In this document: positions 21,314-35,674 of the stretch, piece after piece
Numbering within the stretch: the first letter of the stretch is position 1
How the letters are laid out: every line of letters begins with the position of its first letter
Source of the DNA: Podospora pseudocomata
Taxonomy: Eukaryota; Ascomycota; Sordariomycetes; Sordariales; Podosporaceae
Direction: 5' to 3'
Length of the DNA stretch: 64,000 nucleotides
Assembly (NCBI RefSeq): GCF_035222375.1
Contig: NW_026946363.1
Location: 7,068,001-7,132,000, forward strand
Notes under the pieces: generated by a model
Told to the model about the DNA's origin: nothing
The model's input: the letters and a program-made list of their open reading frames with translations, nothing else
Databases searched by the model: none
Program-made: the position numbers and the translations under genes

Positions 21314-23150
21314 TTACTCCTTTCCCTCTTCATCAGTCTCGACCACTATTCCTCTCTTACCCATCCCCTTCTCTGCTCTCCGTCCCCTCACATGCCTCTC
21401 CACCCTCCTCGCATTCTCCGTCACCATCTCATACCTCGCCTTCTCACTGCTCCCTGCCTCCTCCCCCAGTTTATAACCTGCGTACATCACTATCCTCTCC
21501 ACCTTCCCCCAAGCGCCCACCCAATCAACCATATCATGTCCGCTCTTCGACCACAGCGCCGAAGCCCATAGTCCGCAACCCGTCAAGTCCAGATGCTCGA
21601 GTCGATACAAACTCTTGCTTAACCGGTTCAACACCATGATCGCCTCTGTCCAGTCGTTGTCCAAACTGTGACTGTACGGTCCCGTGGCTCCATATTGGAC
21701 CACCTGCCCCTGTGCAGTGACCATAGTAGCCAATTTTGCGTTGGGGGTAAGTGATGGCTCCGGCCAAAACGCCAGACTCAAGTGCGTCAAGTTCGGCATA
21801 TGGGTAGCAAAAGAAAGCAAGTGCCGCCAGGAGACATTATGGGCATGTTCCGGATCGAGGGCCAGCGACAAGCGTGTCAAGTTGGGCAGCAGGGCGGCCG
21901 GTATTGACGGCTCGAGCGTTGGTTCGTCATCAGGTGCGTCCCATGAGTCTTTGGGATCAGCCGTTGATACAACAGCTGCCGCTTGGGGTGGGTATAAGAA
22001 ATCCGACAGCTCGCGGATCTTGAGTGACCGCCCCAGCGACCAGGACAGGTCGAGACAGGAAAAGTCGTCGTTCACGACGCCTGGGGGGAGGAACTCTCCT
22101 TGTCGTTCCTGTTCATAGTGACTGTCCTCGTCGTCCTCGTACACCACAGGAGGAGGGGGGAGCAGGATGGCTCTCATGTCCTGCAGCGTCAGGCCTTTCT
22201 CACTATACAACCCAATATACGCCAGCAACGCCCCTCTCACGCGTGTTGGTAGCTCATAGAGAATATACCGGCAATATTCCACCTGCCAATCCCACGTCCT
22301 CGCAAACCCCTTCAGCACGAGATCCATCAAACTCCCCTTTGCAGGCAAGATCATACCCGGCAGCGGTCTTTGAGCATAATTCTGCGCCCCACCAAACTCA
22401 ATCAACGTCCGAGGGTCACTATACAGACCACTCCCCGCAGGCCTGGATACCCAGCTCCGCGGGGGCGCCGGTCCCGGAGGCAGTCTCCTACCTGTGGCAT
22501 CAACCCGCACCGGACGCCTTGGTGGCGGCGCCGGCGTCTCCGGCAGCTGAAGGATCTGCCGTATTGCTGGCGGAACAGTCGGCTGAACAAACGCCTCTGC
22601 TGGACGGATTTGCGATGAGCCACCGTCCCTCAGCCCCGCCCGACGCAAGTCGGCGAGCAGCTCATTGACGGAACGGTTCTGTTGTTGGTCGTCTGTGATG
22701 ACAGGAAAGAAAGTATCGAGAGAATGTTAGTCTTGCTTAATCATCCCACTAAAGTGTATCTCACACCCTTTCCACAAACTGTTGGGTTTGTGTATGGGCC
22801 CCCGCCCCCCAGGGTAAACAAGATCAACACACACACACACAGAGGGTGTGGGCGAAAAAGAGTTCGATGGAGGGGGTGTCTAGAATGGAACTATCCAATT
22901 TACGGGCCAAACCGCCCCAAACCCGGTTCAACGTTCAACGGCTGCAGGGATACACGACGGGGAGGGGGAAAATGTGGACATCATGCGGGGCGCCGGTGTG
23001 GTACCAGCAGACAATAAAGAGAGAAAAAGAACTAAAACGAAACGCACCATGGTGGCTGTTGTGCCTGCTAGCAGCCGTACTGCTGCTGAGTGACGCTGGT
23101 GCTGTGGACTGCGGCTTGGAATACTGTTTTTGGTGTCTCTTCTTCGGCAT
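21314..23150 (-). CDS. Fungal 'tafazzin'-labelled family protein with leucine-rich segments
   Basis: Two exons on the minus strand (23150-23048 and 22692-21314) join in phase 1 into 493 residues. The join gives HHDDQQQNRSVNELLADL. The start peptide MPKKRHQKQYSKPQSTAP is basic and resembles, from memory, the conserved start of fungal proteins filed under the name tafazzin. No acyltransferase HX4D motif is visible, so that name is probably a mislabel. The middle is proline-rich. A helical central part contains LPTRVRGALLAYIGLYSEKGL (about 182-202). At about 303-410 there are leucine-rich elements such as LPNLTRLSLAL, MPNLTHLSLAF and LYRLEHLDLTGC, as in LRR repeat proteins. The tail is strongly basic (RRVERHVRGRRAEKGMGKRG). 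The 355-nt intron is much longer than others here and includes a CA/GT microsatellite. Function unknown. Confidence 0.82.
22826..22841. repeat. (CA)n microsatellite inside the long intron of the 'tafazzin'-labelled gene
   Basis: About eight CA dinucleotides on the plus strand, read as GT repeats in the transcript. It lies near the middle of the 355-nt intron. Confidence 0.8.
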
Positions 23151-26100
23151 TGATTACTTTGGGCTCTTGCTTCCTCTCTGAAATATCTAGAGCGAAACTA
23201 TATAAAAACAAGGCCTTTGGGCGATGGCGAATTAAAAATAAAAATAACAAGGCTGCCAAAGCTCGTGACTGGTGCGCGTTTCTTTTTCTGGTGATTCGAA
23301 GAAAAAAAGGCAATGAACGGGTCGGTACCTAATGGACCGAGTTGCGCTTGCTTGTCTGTTTGTTGCGTGGGCGTGATGTGTGTGTTCTTCGGGAGCAAAG
23401 TAATGCAAATCGACAATCGACAATGCGGAAATCGGGGAATCGGAAACCGCTCAAGCTCACAAAAGTCACGGGAAGGCGGATGGATTGCAAATATGCTCGC
23501 CGCAATCCCAATACACAGTTGCCTTATTGCTTCGCCTTCCTGCCACCTAACTAGCAGGATTAGAAACGGACAAAGTGCTCAAGCTCGGTCAAAGAGGGGC
23601 GGCCAGAACACACAAGGACCTTTCTCGTGTGTCTATGTGATTCACTAGACTAGGAGGTTGGTAACCATACCTTAAGCACTACTGATTTCTGATATCTCAA
23701 AATGTACGTCATGTTTCCCGCTGTGACGGTGTGACTCCTCTCCGGCGGGCGGAGGCGGCGAACAAACTTATGATGGCCCCATGTTCCATAGACCCATTGC
23801 GGGCAGCGTATCACAGCCCAGCTGTCAGCCCAAAAGAGCCAGAAAGCGCCCCCCCAGCGGAGTCGCTAAAATCATTGTCAAAAACCGTTGGCCAAAGCGT
23901 TAACATCCCCACCACGAGACCCACTCCTTACCTGCCTGCGTTTTTTCTGTTCAGTTTAGTGGACTTTCTTTCAACCTCCCTTGCAAAAGACACCCTCACA
24001 CAAAGACCGTATCTTGCTTGTGCTTCCCTCTTCGGAGAGGGGTGGGCAAGTGCACCGTTGCCTAGAGCCTAAATTTTCTCCTTGAAATCTTTAGTCCTTT
24101 CAGCTTATCCAGGTGGCTTACCCCCTAGGTTCTCCGGATCATCCCGAGAATAGAGAGCTCTCACACGAGGTTGCGAGATGCACCTGTCCCGTGCCCAGCT
24201 TCCAGGTTGCCAGGGGAAAAAAAGGGGGGGGGAGCACAGGTTGACGGCCTCTCATTGGATTTGTTCTTTTCGTTTTCTGCAGCAACACTGCCTAATTTTG
24301 CTTCTATTGTCTCTTCGGCATCGTAAACACCTATCAGGTTTGCATGCCTTTCCATTCGTCTGAAAAGTCTGCTCTTGCCTGCTTGCACCCGGAAGGCCCG
24401 AGATAGATGACTTGAATCAAGCAGAAACAGGCGATCTGATAACAACAACAACAACCAAGGAGTCAAATGTGGGGCGGGCTAGATATCACAACCGTCATTA
24501 GCCTCTATCGTGAACGACCTGCCAGTGAGTGACAGATTGGCCATGCTTCTATCTCATGTCATACATGAACATCATGCCTCACCTCAACTCTCTCTTTGGG
24601 TTAAGTCAGTCCCTTTGTTCTGGGTCTTGGAGATGGCTGTTAGAGGCAAAGGGTGTGTATTGAGCGCATCGATACTTACTACATGTACGTCGACTACCCA
24701 CACCCATCAGCATCTTGGCCACGACACACTCCAGGGCATTCTCTGCCGCTGCATGTGGCTGGCTTCAATATTGACTTGCCGCAGCGAGAGGGGGAGGTCA
24801 ACACGAGACACCTCACCTCTCACAAACCTGCGGCACTGTCAGGACGGGTACCTCTCACAAAAGTCGAATACATACCATCGTCCTGAGAACACGGGACGCC
24901 GGATCGGACCATTTACACAGAACAGCGTCGGACAAGGAGGCCAAGTCGCCATCTGCCATTCTGACAGGCAAGGAGGGAAAATAGGCCCTTCTATGGAGTC
25001 GGTCCTTCCACATCATTGCCCCTCATGATGACAGTGCTGATTGATGATCATGACCCCCTCAGCATTGCTGCTATTCTTGGCGTTTGACCGAAAGGCCTTT
25101 CGATGGCTGTGAATATGCCCTTTTCTCACGAATCGGGTCACGTCTTCGGGGTCAGGGATCTTTCCCGCTGGCCGTTCGGGGCCGAAGTGATATGGCAGCC
25201 TCTCCCCATGGTTTGCTATCATGGCTCAGCTGGCTGCAAACTCTTCCCTGCAAATTTTGATTGCTCTACGGTCTTTCCGCACCCTCCGAGGGGCTGCATG
25301 CCATGTTGAACAAGACAATCCCCTGTCCACCACGTTTAGCTGGCTGATCAAATGTCTTGTATCGTGGGTAGGCGCGGCTGGGTACCGACTTGGAACCCTT
25401 CGATGAGACTTCCTGGGCGTATCAGATCCTGTCTGTCTCTGATGAGTGGCTTGATCAGAGAAGCCCAGAGCCCCTGCTTTCCATCTTCACATCCTGGCTT
25501 CGGCCACGTGAGAGCAACGACAACGGCCGGAATGAATCCACCCCAGCCCCTTCCACCTCCAGCACTGGGGGGGGGAGAGGTGGCAATCACGGATCTTGTT
25601 CTGGGATCCATCGAGCCTCGGCGCCGCCCGCATCCGTCTGTGAGACCACGCAGTTCCTTGACTTGACAGCACCGAGCCGATAACATGTTCGCACGAGACA
25701 AGAAAGCCCATCCCTGAGCTTGTCAGCAGGGAGAGGCCAAGTAAGCTCTCCAACATGGCCTGTGGTACGATGCCACGAAAAACCTGGAGAAAAGCACCTG
25801 GCGGTGGTCGTCCCTCCTCTTGGACGCCTCGTCCCGGCAGGCCAAAGGGCTCGATGCGCGTGATGACACGCTTGTATGACGAGCAGCTGCGCGACGCGGT
25901 CTTCCAGACAAATCCCAAGCCAGTCGTCCGTCGCTCGCTCCGCAATCCCTGACCCCTTATATTGCTGTTTTGCGTCATGTTGCCCCTGTAAACAAGCGCT
26001 TGCCACGTAGTGTATATCGCGTCGGCGAACCGGAGGCCATCATCAGGTTCTTCCCAGAGAAACAGGTGCCAGCCACCCAGCGCTTGCCAATCTCCGCAAA

Positions 26101-29100
26101 TCGATCGCCGTGTCCGCCTGGTTAGACTTGATCACGGAGCTTCTCTCGTTGATCACCGCATGAGACGCGCAGTCGTGCCATGGTCAGTTTCGACGCGGTG
26201 TAGGGTCTTGTGGCAAAGGAAGCGGTCCATGCTGTGAGAGTCTGGGCCTGACCGAGAAGAAGCCTGCCGGACCCGATTTGGACTGAGTTAGCGAACAAAA
26301 CCGGAAGCAAGGTCAAACAAGAACCTACATTCGGAGAGAGGGAGGGGTGTTGCGCAACCTCAGTCGAGCGCAATCTACCTGAACGAGACTCTCCCAGCTG
26401 CGAGTCCTCGTCCACCGGTTCTCCTTTGGGTAGGAAACACACTGGCAGCTTGCAAACCATCTGTGGTGGGAGCTCCCGAGGAACTGGATCCAATGTAGAT
26501 ATTTCATCTGTTTGAGACCGGCTGGTCACTCAAAGGGGGGCTTCTTCCCGTCCGATTGTACATCGACACGCGTGTCGCCGCGTTGCCCGTTGTTGTCCCA
26601 ACATTATTCCGCCTACCTTCCGACGCGAACTCAGCCGATCGTAGTTCTTCGCGGATGATATCGCTGAGGCACACCTCACGACGCCGATGTTGACAACTGG
26701 GGATCCCAATGGAGGGAAAACAAAAAACAAAAAAAAAGGTGCACGCTCTGATTGGGGGCCTTGTATGCACTCCAGCTCCAGTGCAGAATGGTATAGCCCC
26801 TTTTCTTCCTCTGAAGAGGGAGAGTTTCTGTGTCACCTGAAGATGGGGGGCTGATTGGGCGGGACTCTCCCTCGTTGGTTCCGAACATGAACCGAAAGGG
26901 AAGGAGGTTCTTCGTTTTCAGAAGACAGATGGAAGGAAGGCTGGGCTGATGAGCAACGTCTAGATCCTCGATGTGATATGTCAGATGCACTTTGTTGAGC
27001 CTCGAGTATGCAGTCGTGGACATGACCTGGGCACGTTTCAAGGGCACTACGTTCGAGCCTAAAGCTCCGAGTTCCGGCCACACTGAGAGGTATGACTGCC
27101 TTGTATCAGCAATCGGTCAGGCCCGGGCTGGTCTGATGCATAGGTCTTTCGCTGGGCATCATCCAGGCTCCCTTGCCATACTTCGTGAACTCAAAGAGGG
27201 CCCATCAACTTGCGTTCTGCCAAGAGACATACGAACATCATGGGAGTTAGTATTTCCAAAAGTTACTGGTCCTGAGGTGTGAATCCACGAATACCCGGGG
27301 CAAGCAGGTTGAGGCTTGCGAGATTGTAAGTGAATTTGAGGACAGGCCGAGAGAAGTAGCGCTGTACGTAATCTGCAGGCGAACAAGGTGAAGGACCCAG
27401 TTCATATAACGGACCTCTGATGTGAAATCGTCCACACTGAAGTTGGGTTGGGAAAAGTACCCTATGTCCCAACCAGGAGGACTCTCATTCCAGTCCGGCG
27501 GTAAGACTGAGGAACTTGACAGTACATGCGCCGTCCGAAAGGTACCTCGTCGTACTGGCCTGTCTCGTTGAACGCACCCCGAGTCGTATAAGCGGACTGG
27601 GAGGAGCCTCCGCTTCTCTGGGCGTCTGCTAAAATATCCCGCTGCCAGCATCAGGCTCACTCATGCTCAGAGAGCCACACCACCATCGGGAGCTGCAGGA
27701 TGACATAGAGCAAGGGTGCCCCATGATTTGAAGGCCGGCCATTTCGTCAAGCGCGGATCTTCCAAATCGGCGAAGGAAAATGATGCAGTCGGGCAGCAAA
27801 AGGGCTTCCAAAAGTGCATATTCAAGACCATCGGGATGATCTACCATCGTCATGATATGTTTAACGGATGGCTTGGGAGGCAGGCACATATATTGGTGGC
27901 AAAGTGATTTTGTTGTAGCTAACCAACACCAACATCACGCCCAACCAACGCAATCTCCGCAGCGGTAGGCGCCATCTCTAGGATCAAATGAACCAAGCGT
28001 TGATACCTAACGAGAGGTTGATCGCGAGCTCAAAACGAATGCCATGGCCGTTCATGGCTGCAGCGTTGACGAGATAGTGGTGTGGTGGTGTGCTTGCTCT
28101 CGTGCGTACGGCTGAACATATTGACAGGGACGGCCTGGAGTGAGAGGAGAGGTGGAGGGGCCCACAAGAAAGGTTATAGAAGTATTGGTGCTGAGGAAGA
28201 GACTGAAGTGAGCGTAATGGCATCTCGCCGACCGCAGGGACTGTCTTCCAGGCACCTCACGAACGCGTCGTTTCTGACCGGCCTCGATGGTCGCACCCCT
28301 CTGGCGTGGCCGGGGCTGCATCCACCAATCGTCTCGTCGAAATGACTGCCATGTCCGGCTCTGACGTGGTAACCGGTGAGCAAAGTTCGATCACGATGGA
28401 CCATGGAGCTGTGTAGGGTGACCCCAGATGCCAAAGTCCGCAATGGGTGCCGACTGGAGTTTGGGGCTCGATTTTCCCTTCGCTGTAAGCGGGCCTGGCT
28501 TAGTGCTTCAGATCGCAGTGATCCCATATAATGCGAGAGAGAGCAAGCCGATTGTATCGTCACATGTCGAAAACTTCGCGTGAGTTCAAGCCAAAAGATA
28601 CGAGGGCCAATGTCACTGTAGCCACCCAGATATTCAGACACGCATGCCTGCTGCCTTAGCCTCAGAGGCGTTGTAGGTGGTCGTTCATCCCAAGTGAGTG
28701 AGGCAGACGGGACTAGGTACCCAGACAATGGGCATCCATATCTGATAGAAAGGATCGGGTGATTAAACCCCGCGATGGGTAATGCGATGGGGTGACCAAA
28801 ACCCAAAGATGGGTCTGACCGGAGGAGATCAAGGTAACGATAGGTTGAAACCATTGGGTTTCTCTCCCAGAAACCCTTGGTCTTGTTTATTCTCGCTTTA
28901 GATGTGTTGCTCCTTACCTGCCCGGATGGTGTTGTCGGTCTTGCCTGCAGGAAGGAATGCAGCACGGAAAGAAAAGCCGCACGCGCAAATAAACGAGATA
29001 GGTTCTCTGCTAGCAAGTCTCCGTGTTTTGGGGGTTGGTTGTGATGTAACTTTGAGATAAAAACTCAGAGTAAGACGGCTGACCACCAAAATCAGTGATC

Positions 29101-32100
29101 AATCGTACGTATCATGCCTCCTCAATGCATCTTCAACTCCAATCTGCGCTTGCCATATCGAAGCAAGGTGACATCCCTTGATGGGGACATTGGCCTAAGT
29201 GGGGCATCGTGGCGCTCCCGTGAAAGAAAAGCCTTGGCATCTTGACTCCACTTAGCCCCACCTACTCCATTATCTCTTGGCTGTGAAGCTGAGCTTAATT
29301 AATTGCAAGCCCAAGCCTACGCCGACAGGAGCAAACACGGGAAAGAGTCGCGAGAATAATGTGTCGTGGGGGAGAAAAGCGATGAGAGTAAGGTCATAGC
29401 AGATAGGGAAACTCCCACCTACAAAGGAAAAAGAGGAAGAAAGACTGAGATGTTTGTAGGCTTCCCCGAGTCGCTTCTGGAATGACGAGAAGGATAACTC
29501 ATCAAGGACAAGCTCGAGGCCAACTATCAGTTTCTCACATCAAGAAAGCTCCTTTCCGAAACCTCCCGGGTCCAGATCCGCTCCTCCTACTTTTCTCCCG
29601 TACTTAGCCGACGAAACGGGGCGTACATCCTGGAGAGCAAAGCAAGCAAACCACAATGTCGTCCATCACCCTAGACATGCACCCCGTGGCTTGGTGTAGC
29701 GCAGACCTGGAATCTGGGACTAGAACCATAGCTAGCTGCCGCCGCCTTGTCACGAGATCTGGAGTTGTGACGCACTACTTGACAGCAGCGGTACGAGCAG
29801 GAAAAGCAACAACACGCGAGGAAGGTTGCTAATCGTTCATGCAGGATGCGAGGTTGCGTTGTCTGGATATGGAAATTTTGAAAGGTGGAACAAGAGCTGC
29901 TTGGCTCCAGATAGCCTCATGGTTCGCCGGGCTGCGTCGCTCAAAGAGACCCTTGGTTTTTTCAAAAGCTGGGGGTGAGATGAGGTGTCACATGGCACAA
30001 GATCTGGAAAGCAGGGGAGAGGTGGCCAGGACGGGGCACGCGCATATCATTGTTCTGAGGCGCCCGCTGTGTCTTGGTTCATGATCAGCCCTCAGGTCGG
30101 CATGCGGCAACGGGTCCGGCGACGACCGAGCGGGGCCTCCAGCTCTCTTTGGTCGCGAGGTCAACATGGCACCCAGTGATACCATCATCTACCGCAGCGG
30201 TGGATATGCCAGGGTCTTTAAGAGACTTTGGCGTGCACACAACCTCTGACTGATTTCAGCCTGTTGCGTAATGAGCACCGCATCAACCGTCGCCAACGGC
30301 CCGAGCCGTCACTTCTCCAGTATGGGCATATCAACAGACAAATCAAGCACCCTCAGTTGTTGACGAGGGTGTTGATTTGGGCTCTAGAAAGAACCTGTCG
30401 CCGGGAAACGGCGAGAATGAAGAGGTATTGGGATATCCAGGATAGCATCCCCGACAGAATTTCGTAAAGTCCAAGCTGGAAGCGGCCATCCTGTTCATCT
30501 TCAGGGGAAGTGCTTGGGTGCAGATTCCGCCCTCATGACGATATGGATGAGAATCATCAATTCAATCATTGCCATCCATGCTTGATTGGGCTTCTAGCAC
30601 TCGGTCTGATGAACCAATCACTACCAGGATTCGCCCCAAGCTCCCTCATGTCTGGAGGAAACGGCCGAAAGGCCATCACACCTGAAACAAGGGAGCTACC
30701 CGCACTGGAAAGGCTCCAGCAGGTTTTGCTGCCAACACCGGATTGGCGGGTGGGTGGGTGCATCAATTCGAAGGAGACGGCAAGCTGCACAAACGACATA
30801 TTATCCAATCGTCCACCCGTACTGGCCCGTTTGACGATCCAGTGTCATCAGCTCATACCGACCATGCACCAGGGCAACACGAGGAGATCCCGACTTTCCC
30901 TCTTCGAGAAGCTCACGGTGTATTTTTGGGCCTCTTCAGATGGCCGTGTTTTGCAAAGGATGGAAAGGCTCGGGTACGGATAACGCTAGTTGGGTTGAGT
31001 ATCACTTCCATGTCCGTCTTTCGGCTGCTCACCGGGGAAGCGTTCGAAAAGCCTTCTTCGCCGTGATATTGCACACACAGGCTGGATCAACGCCTCCCAT
31101 TGCTTCTCTTGCATTTTCTGTTGATACGGGAAATGCGAGCTACCGCGAGGCTTTTCATGGTCCGTCTCCACCACAAGCCGTCAGCGGTTGTGCTCCTTGA
31201 GGCTGTCCGGTTGCTTGTGGGGCTGGCTGTCAATCTTGAGGCTCCGAGCTGTGGTTACGATAGGAGAAGCCCCCAGAGTCTCGAACTGGTACAATCTTTG
31301 GAAGCGGGCTTCAGTCGCCAAATTCTCACGTGCCGGGTCGAAATGTCTACCACTTTGAGTAGCACAGCGCTGTATGGGCTTGTCTCTGATTCCGCTGCAT
31401 GGATTATTGTCGGCAACGGCCGAACACGTCAAGGCTTATAGGGCCGAAGACCAGAGGTGCGCTCCATTGAAAGCCAGCATCCAGTGTTTTGACCTTGGAA
31501 GGCCGCACAAGAGACGGACTGGAATCGGCCCTGCCCGCCTGTCTGGTCAAGGTCCGACTAGCTCTTCTGCGCGATGGGCTCTGGCGGGGGCTTCACCTTG
31601 ACATACGGAACAACACGCTGCCGCTGCTATACGCCAACCCACCTAGCGCAATTTCTGTTACCTACAGTGCAGCGCGAGATGCGGCCGGATTCGCAACTCG
31701 CGGTTCCGATTCCCTGGCAGGCTCAGAAGGGGACACGGTGAAGAGAGCGAGTGAGTGGTGCAGGGCGGGTCTCTTGTCGAGCCTGTCATCAAAGAGGTTG
31801 TCATATGGCTGCAACTATCCGTGCTGGACTGGCTTCTGGCCTAGCAAAACCGTCAGTCATATCAACCAAAGGGTGTTTGTGGCGCTCCTTAAGGACATTC
31901 TCACGGTAGGGTACTTGCATATCTGATGCATGGAAGACGAGACCGCAGAAGCTCGTAGGGTAGTGACCTTGTTTTCGACCTGGGCCACCTGCTACAGATA
32001 CCTCGAGATTTTGTCGGGATACTCGCTGTTGAGCCCACGCCCCCCCTTGTCGAAATGGAGCAACGACGCCTACATACTGGTAGGCAGTTAACCTTTGAGT

Positions 32101-33899
32101 CGGTACTTGTCGCCCTATTTACGATCGCTATGACCTCGTGCTCACCTGGGTCAGATCTAGCACATGGGGAGGAGGGAAGGGGGCGTGTGCCAGTGGCGAG
32201 TTTTGATCCTCGACCTAAGTTTGCTCGCCTGAGGCTTTCAAAGACAGGAGTAGAGGGGGTCATGGGCCTGCAACTAGAGCGGCTTCTTGCTTTGCTTGTC
32301 CAGTGCGGTCCTTTCGCCCGAATCTGAGCTGGCAGAGGTGGCCTTGCTTGTCCACAAACTTACATGGGGGTTAGCTGACCGGGGGGGCAAGATTCTACCG
32401 GAGACTCGGCCATGATGCCAGGAGGAACGCAATCTAAACCCCTCCATCAGGTCTTGCCCGAGATAGAGTATCAAGGTTCGGTTTTCGATGCTTGTCTTTT
32501 ATTTTTAAAAAGACCGGGGCTCTCCTCTCGTTCCGCTCAGTTTGTCCTCGTTGTCATTGTCTCAAAATTCTGCGGAACACGGGCTGCTCGATCTGGGCTT
32601 AAGAAGGCACAGGAACCCCTACCGAAGCCACCGTCTTCAAGGCAAACTACCCTCATTCTCGTCCCCATCCACCATACGCCGCGCTAGCTCTGGAGACGCT
32701 TCACCGATTCTTCTCTGTACGACCCCGCTGTGCCATTTGGGCCACCGGCAACAGGCCCCCTTTTCTCCCTCAAGCCCGTGCGAATCGATCTCAAGCCACG
32801 ACTCTAGGGTCAACAACGATTTTCTCGACATCGGCACGATCTCAGATCCTGCACTGAAAGCTCGCACGGCGTGCCTGCATCATCAGCACGACTCGAGAGA
32901 GGGCGTTTTCGAAACAAAGAAAGGGGCTCCTATCGGTTGTCACAAGCGCCACTGGCTTCTAGAAATACGCAAAGCCGTCTGGCAGAAGGGAAAGGCCCAG
33001 GCACGAGATCATCGCAGCGGCTCGTCCCGTTCTACCCTGCTCAGAAGCTCCGAACCCTACCCAGCGAGATCGACCCGCCTTTCAGCGCCGTTGATACGCA
33101 GAAACTAGGCTCGTCTTCAGAGGAACTCGGTCGAGGTAAGCACATCGATTTGTTCTTCTAACATGTTTGAGTCATATCAAAAATGTTTCCTCTGCTTGGC
33201 CCTTTCGGTCCGATCTGTTCTCATGGAGAAGGTCGAGAAACGGGTTCAGAGAGCCAGCCAGCTGGAACGCTCAGTCTCGCGGGATTCCGACCCGAATGCA
33301 ACAACAGATGCCTCACTTTCCTGCATGAAGGCACAAGGCGCCGAGCAATCAGAGAAGTCGGCGAGATTTAGTCTGAATACGGATCCCGATTCTACATGGA
33401 CTCATCTGGGACTGCATGGAGGTGCATTTCCCCCCGAGCAAAGAGGACTGGGCTGGTCCAAGAAACTCGGAGCCCAAAGCCAAGAAATATCTGCATCGGA
33501 ACAAACGAGCTCGAAAATAGCATCAAGACCTCGACGGACTAAGCGAGTGTTGGATGATCTCAGATGATTCTCCATCCCGCTCTCGGTGCCGCCTTCGTCG
33601 AACTCTAATCAGACGACACAAGTCAACCTGGAACATGGCCGAGCTTGCTCACCCAGGGACCTACTTGTTCCCAACTCTCTGCAGTTGCTCGACAGGGTTT
33701 GGTCTGATGTTCACCCGTTCGCCATCTTTTGGCCGCTGCAGTGGACCGATGATTGTTATTGATGCGTGACTGTGAGAGGCCGGTCTGAGTCCATATGTTG
33801 ACTGACAGAAGTGGTTTTGGGCAGGTAAAAACAACGGCACGACACCTTACTGTCGATGTGCAGGGCTGGTGATCACGCGGCTTGGCAAGACAGGGGCTC
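23151..33899. other. Long gene-poor region (no supportable gene)
   Basis: Nearly 11 kb in which I found no protein gene with a recognisable domain, no tRNA and no transposon. The region keeps a balanced base composition and is not visibly RIP-mutated. Many open frames of 60-280 codons exist on both strands, the longest on the minus strand at 28174-29016. They overlap each other, mostly lack an ATG or plausible splice partners, and look like chance. A stretch at about 32871-33371 has splice-compatible signals and is treated as a finding. The region may hold non-coding RNA, distal regulation or eroded genes. Confidence 0.4.
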
Positions 33900-35650
33900 G
33901 TTCTGAGGTCAGTTTAAGTTTTCTTCAGCCAATCCGCTTCTGGAACAGCACGCTGCAAGCCACACGGAAGACGATAGCTGCACACTCGGGCGGTTTTGGA
34001 CAGCAGCGAAGGCACGCGAGTCGTCGGTGGTGTTCTGTCCGCAGGCCTTTCGCCGACGGCCAATCTCGCCTCGCCGTCCTCGGCATGCGCGGTCGCTTTT
34101 GCAACTACCTGTGCAGCCCCAGGGACGGCAGAGGCAACATGGCCGGGCCCCGTCTACCTTCTCATGTAAGAAATCCATGAGCTGACCATGGGTGCTATCG
34201 CTACAGGCGCCGCAAACGCGAAGAGAAGAAGACCTTCTTGTCAGCAGCAAGACATTGCTCCCCGCTGGAGCCGAGGCGTCTCGCATGAATCAACCACTCC
34301 CCAAGGTATATCCCAATTTTTTTCTTTTTCCTTCCCTTTCAAACCCTATCTTTTCCGAGCCTTTGGATTTTAGTCCAGTTTCTGCTGTGGCTCCTGGACG
34401 ACTCAACGGCGAGCACCTCTTGGCAATGGCAGTTGTACGGAGTGCCAGCCAGCCTTGCAGAACGACTCGAACAACCAGCATCGACGGCAAGATATTTTCG
34501 GGTTCAGCGATTTGCCTCACTCGAAATCACTGTACACAAGAAGGTCAGTAACAGCTTTAAAAAGAAAACCCCAAAAAAAACCACCCCTGCGAATTGTTTC
34601 GTCGTCTTTTTTCTCCATATTTTCCCCTTTCGTTCTTTGTATATTGCTATGCCGACTTGGCGAGGCTGTGGTTGGCCTTGCAGTTGTTTGGCGCCATTCT
34701 CTTTATCATTTTCAAAACACACACCTCCCATTATACCCACCACCAGCACACCCACCGTTCCACACTCGGCACGCTCGACTCTTTGCACCGTTGTCACGCA
34801 TCTCTTGGACTGGCCTGGGGCCCGCCCTTTCCGATCGTCGGGCCAAGGCCCCGGGGTTGCTGCATGCAGTCGCTTTCCATGCCCTCCGTTCCGACTCCCT
34901 CGTCCGTCCGTCAGTCAACTGCTCCCAGCTCTCTGGAGTTCAAGCAGACCTCCGCAGCTGCACTCATCCCAGCATCCCTGAGATGATATCTCCCTTGAGC
35001 CCAGCCCCATTTCCCTTCTTCGTCCACCCAGCAGCCGCGGCGAGTTTGCCAAGCAAGAGGAATGACATATTCTATCTGGGTTGGCATTTTCAAAGAGGAG
35101 AGAGTCAGAGCAAAAAAAAAATATAGGGTCTTTCAATGGCACATACAAAGATGCGCGTCGCCTGAACGGGGATCTGTGTGCGACATGAGGGCTGCATCCC
35201 GGCTGCTGGGCGCGCTACGAAACCCATTGTCGGTGCTGACACTGGGTGCTGTTTCCATGTTGCTCTGCCTCTGGCCTCTTGGGGTTGGTGAGGTTGCACC
35301 AAAATTCGGACTAGCCAACCAGGAGCTCGCAGGACATTACATACACGTGTAGGTACCTCTGCACACACACCGGTACCTTGATGTACTGTTGAACACGGCA
35401 GTACGTACCTGTTGGTTCTGCCCTGCAATTGGACGGCGGCCTCGATGCTACCTACCAACATGGTGCAATCGGGCAGGGCAGCCTGTCGAGGTACTCGCTG
35501 GGTGTTATTCGGACTGCAAGTTGGCATCCAAGGCAGCAGTGGCAGCGGAACCTAGCACCTAGCAGCATCAGCAGCTGGATGGATCGATCTCGTTGATATT
35601 TCGACCACCACTGTCACGGGCAGCAGCAAGCAGCACCGGAACGGGGACGG

Positions 35651-35674
35651 CACCTACCTACCTTACCTACCTTG
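35651..35674 (+). repeat. CCTACC-type short tandem tract
   Basis: Four overlapping CTACC/TTACC units lie in the presumed vib-1 leader or promoter. Isolated TACCT and AGGTACC elements recur nearby, for example around 35350-35410. Confidence 0.6.

Noticed and set aside
28174-29016. 280-codon open frame on the minus strand
   Set aside because: It lacks domain motifs and its composition looks random. No splice partners or ATG context support it, and other frames overlap it.
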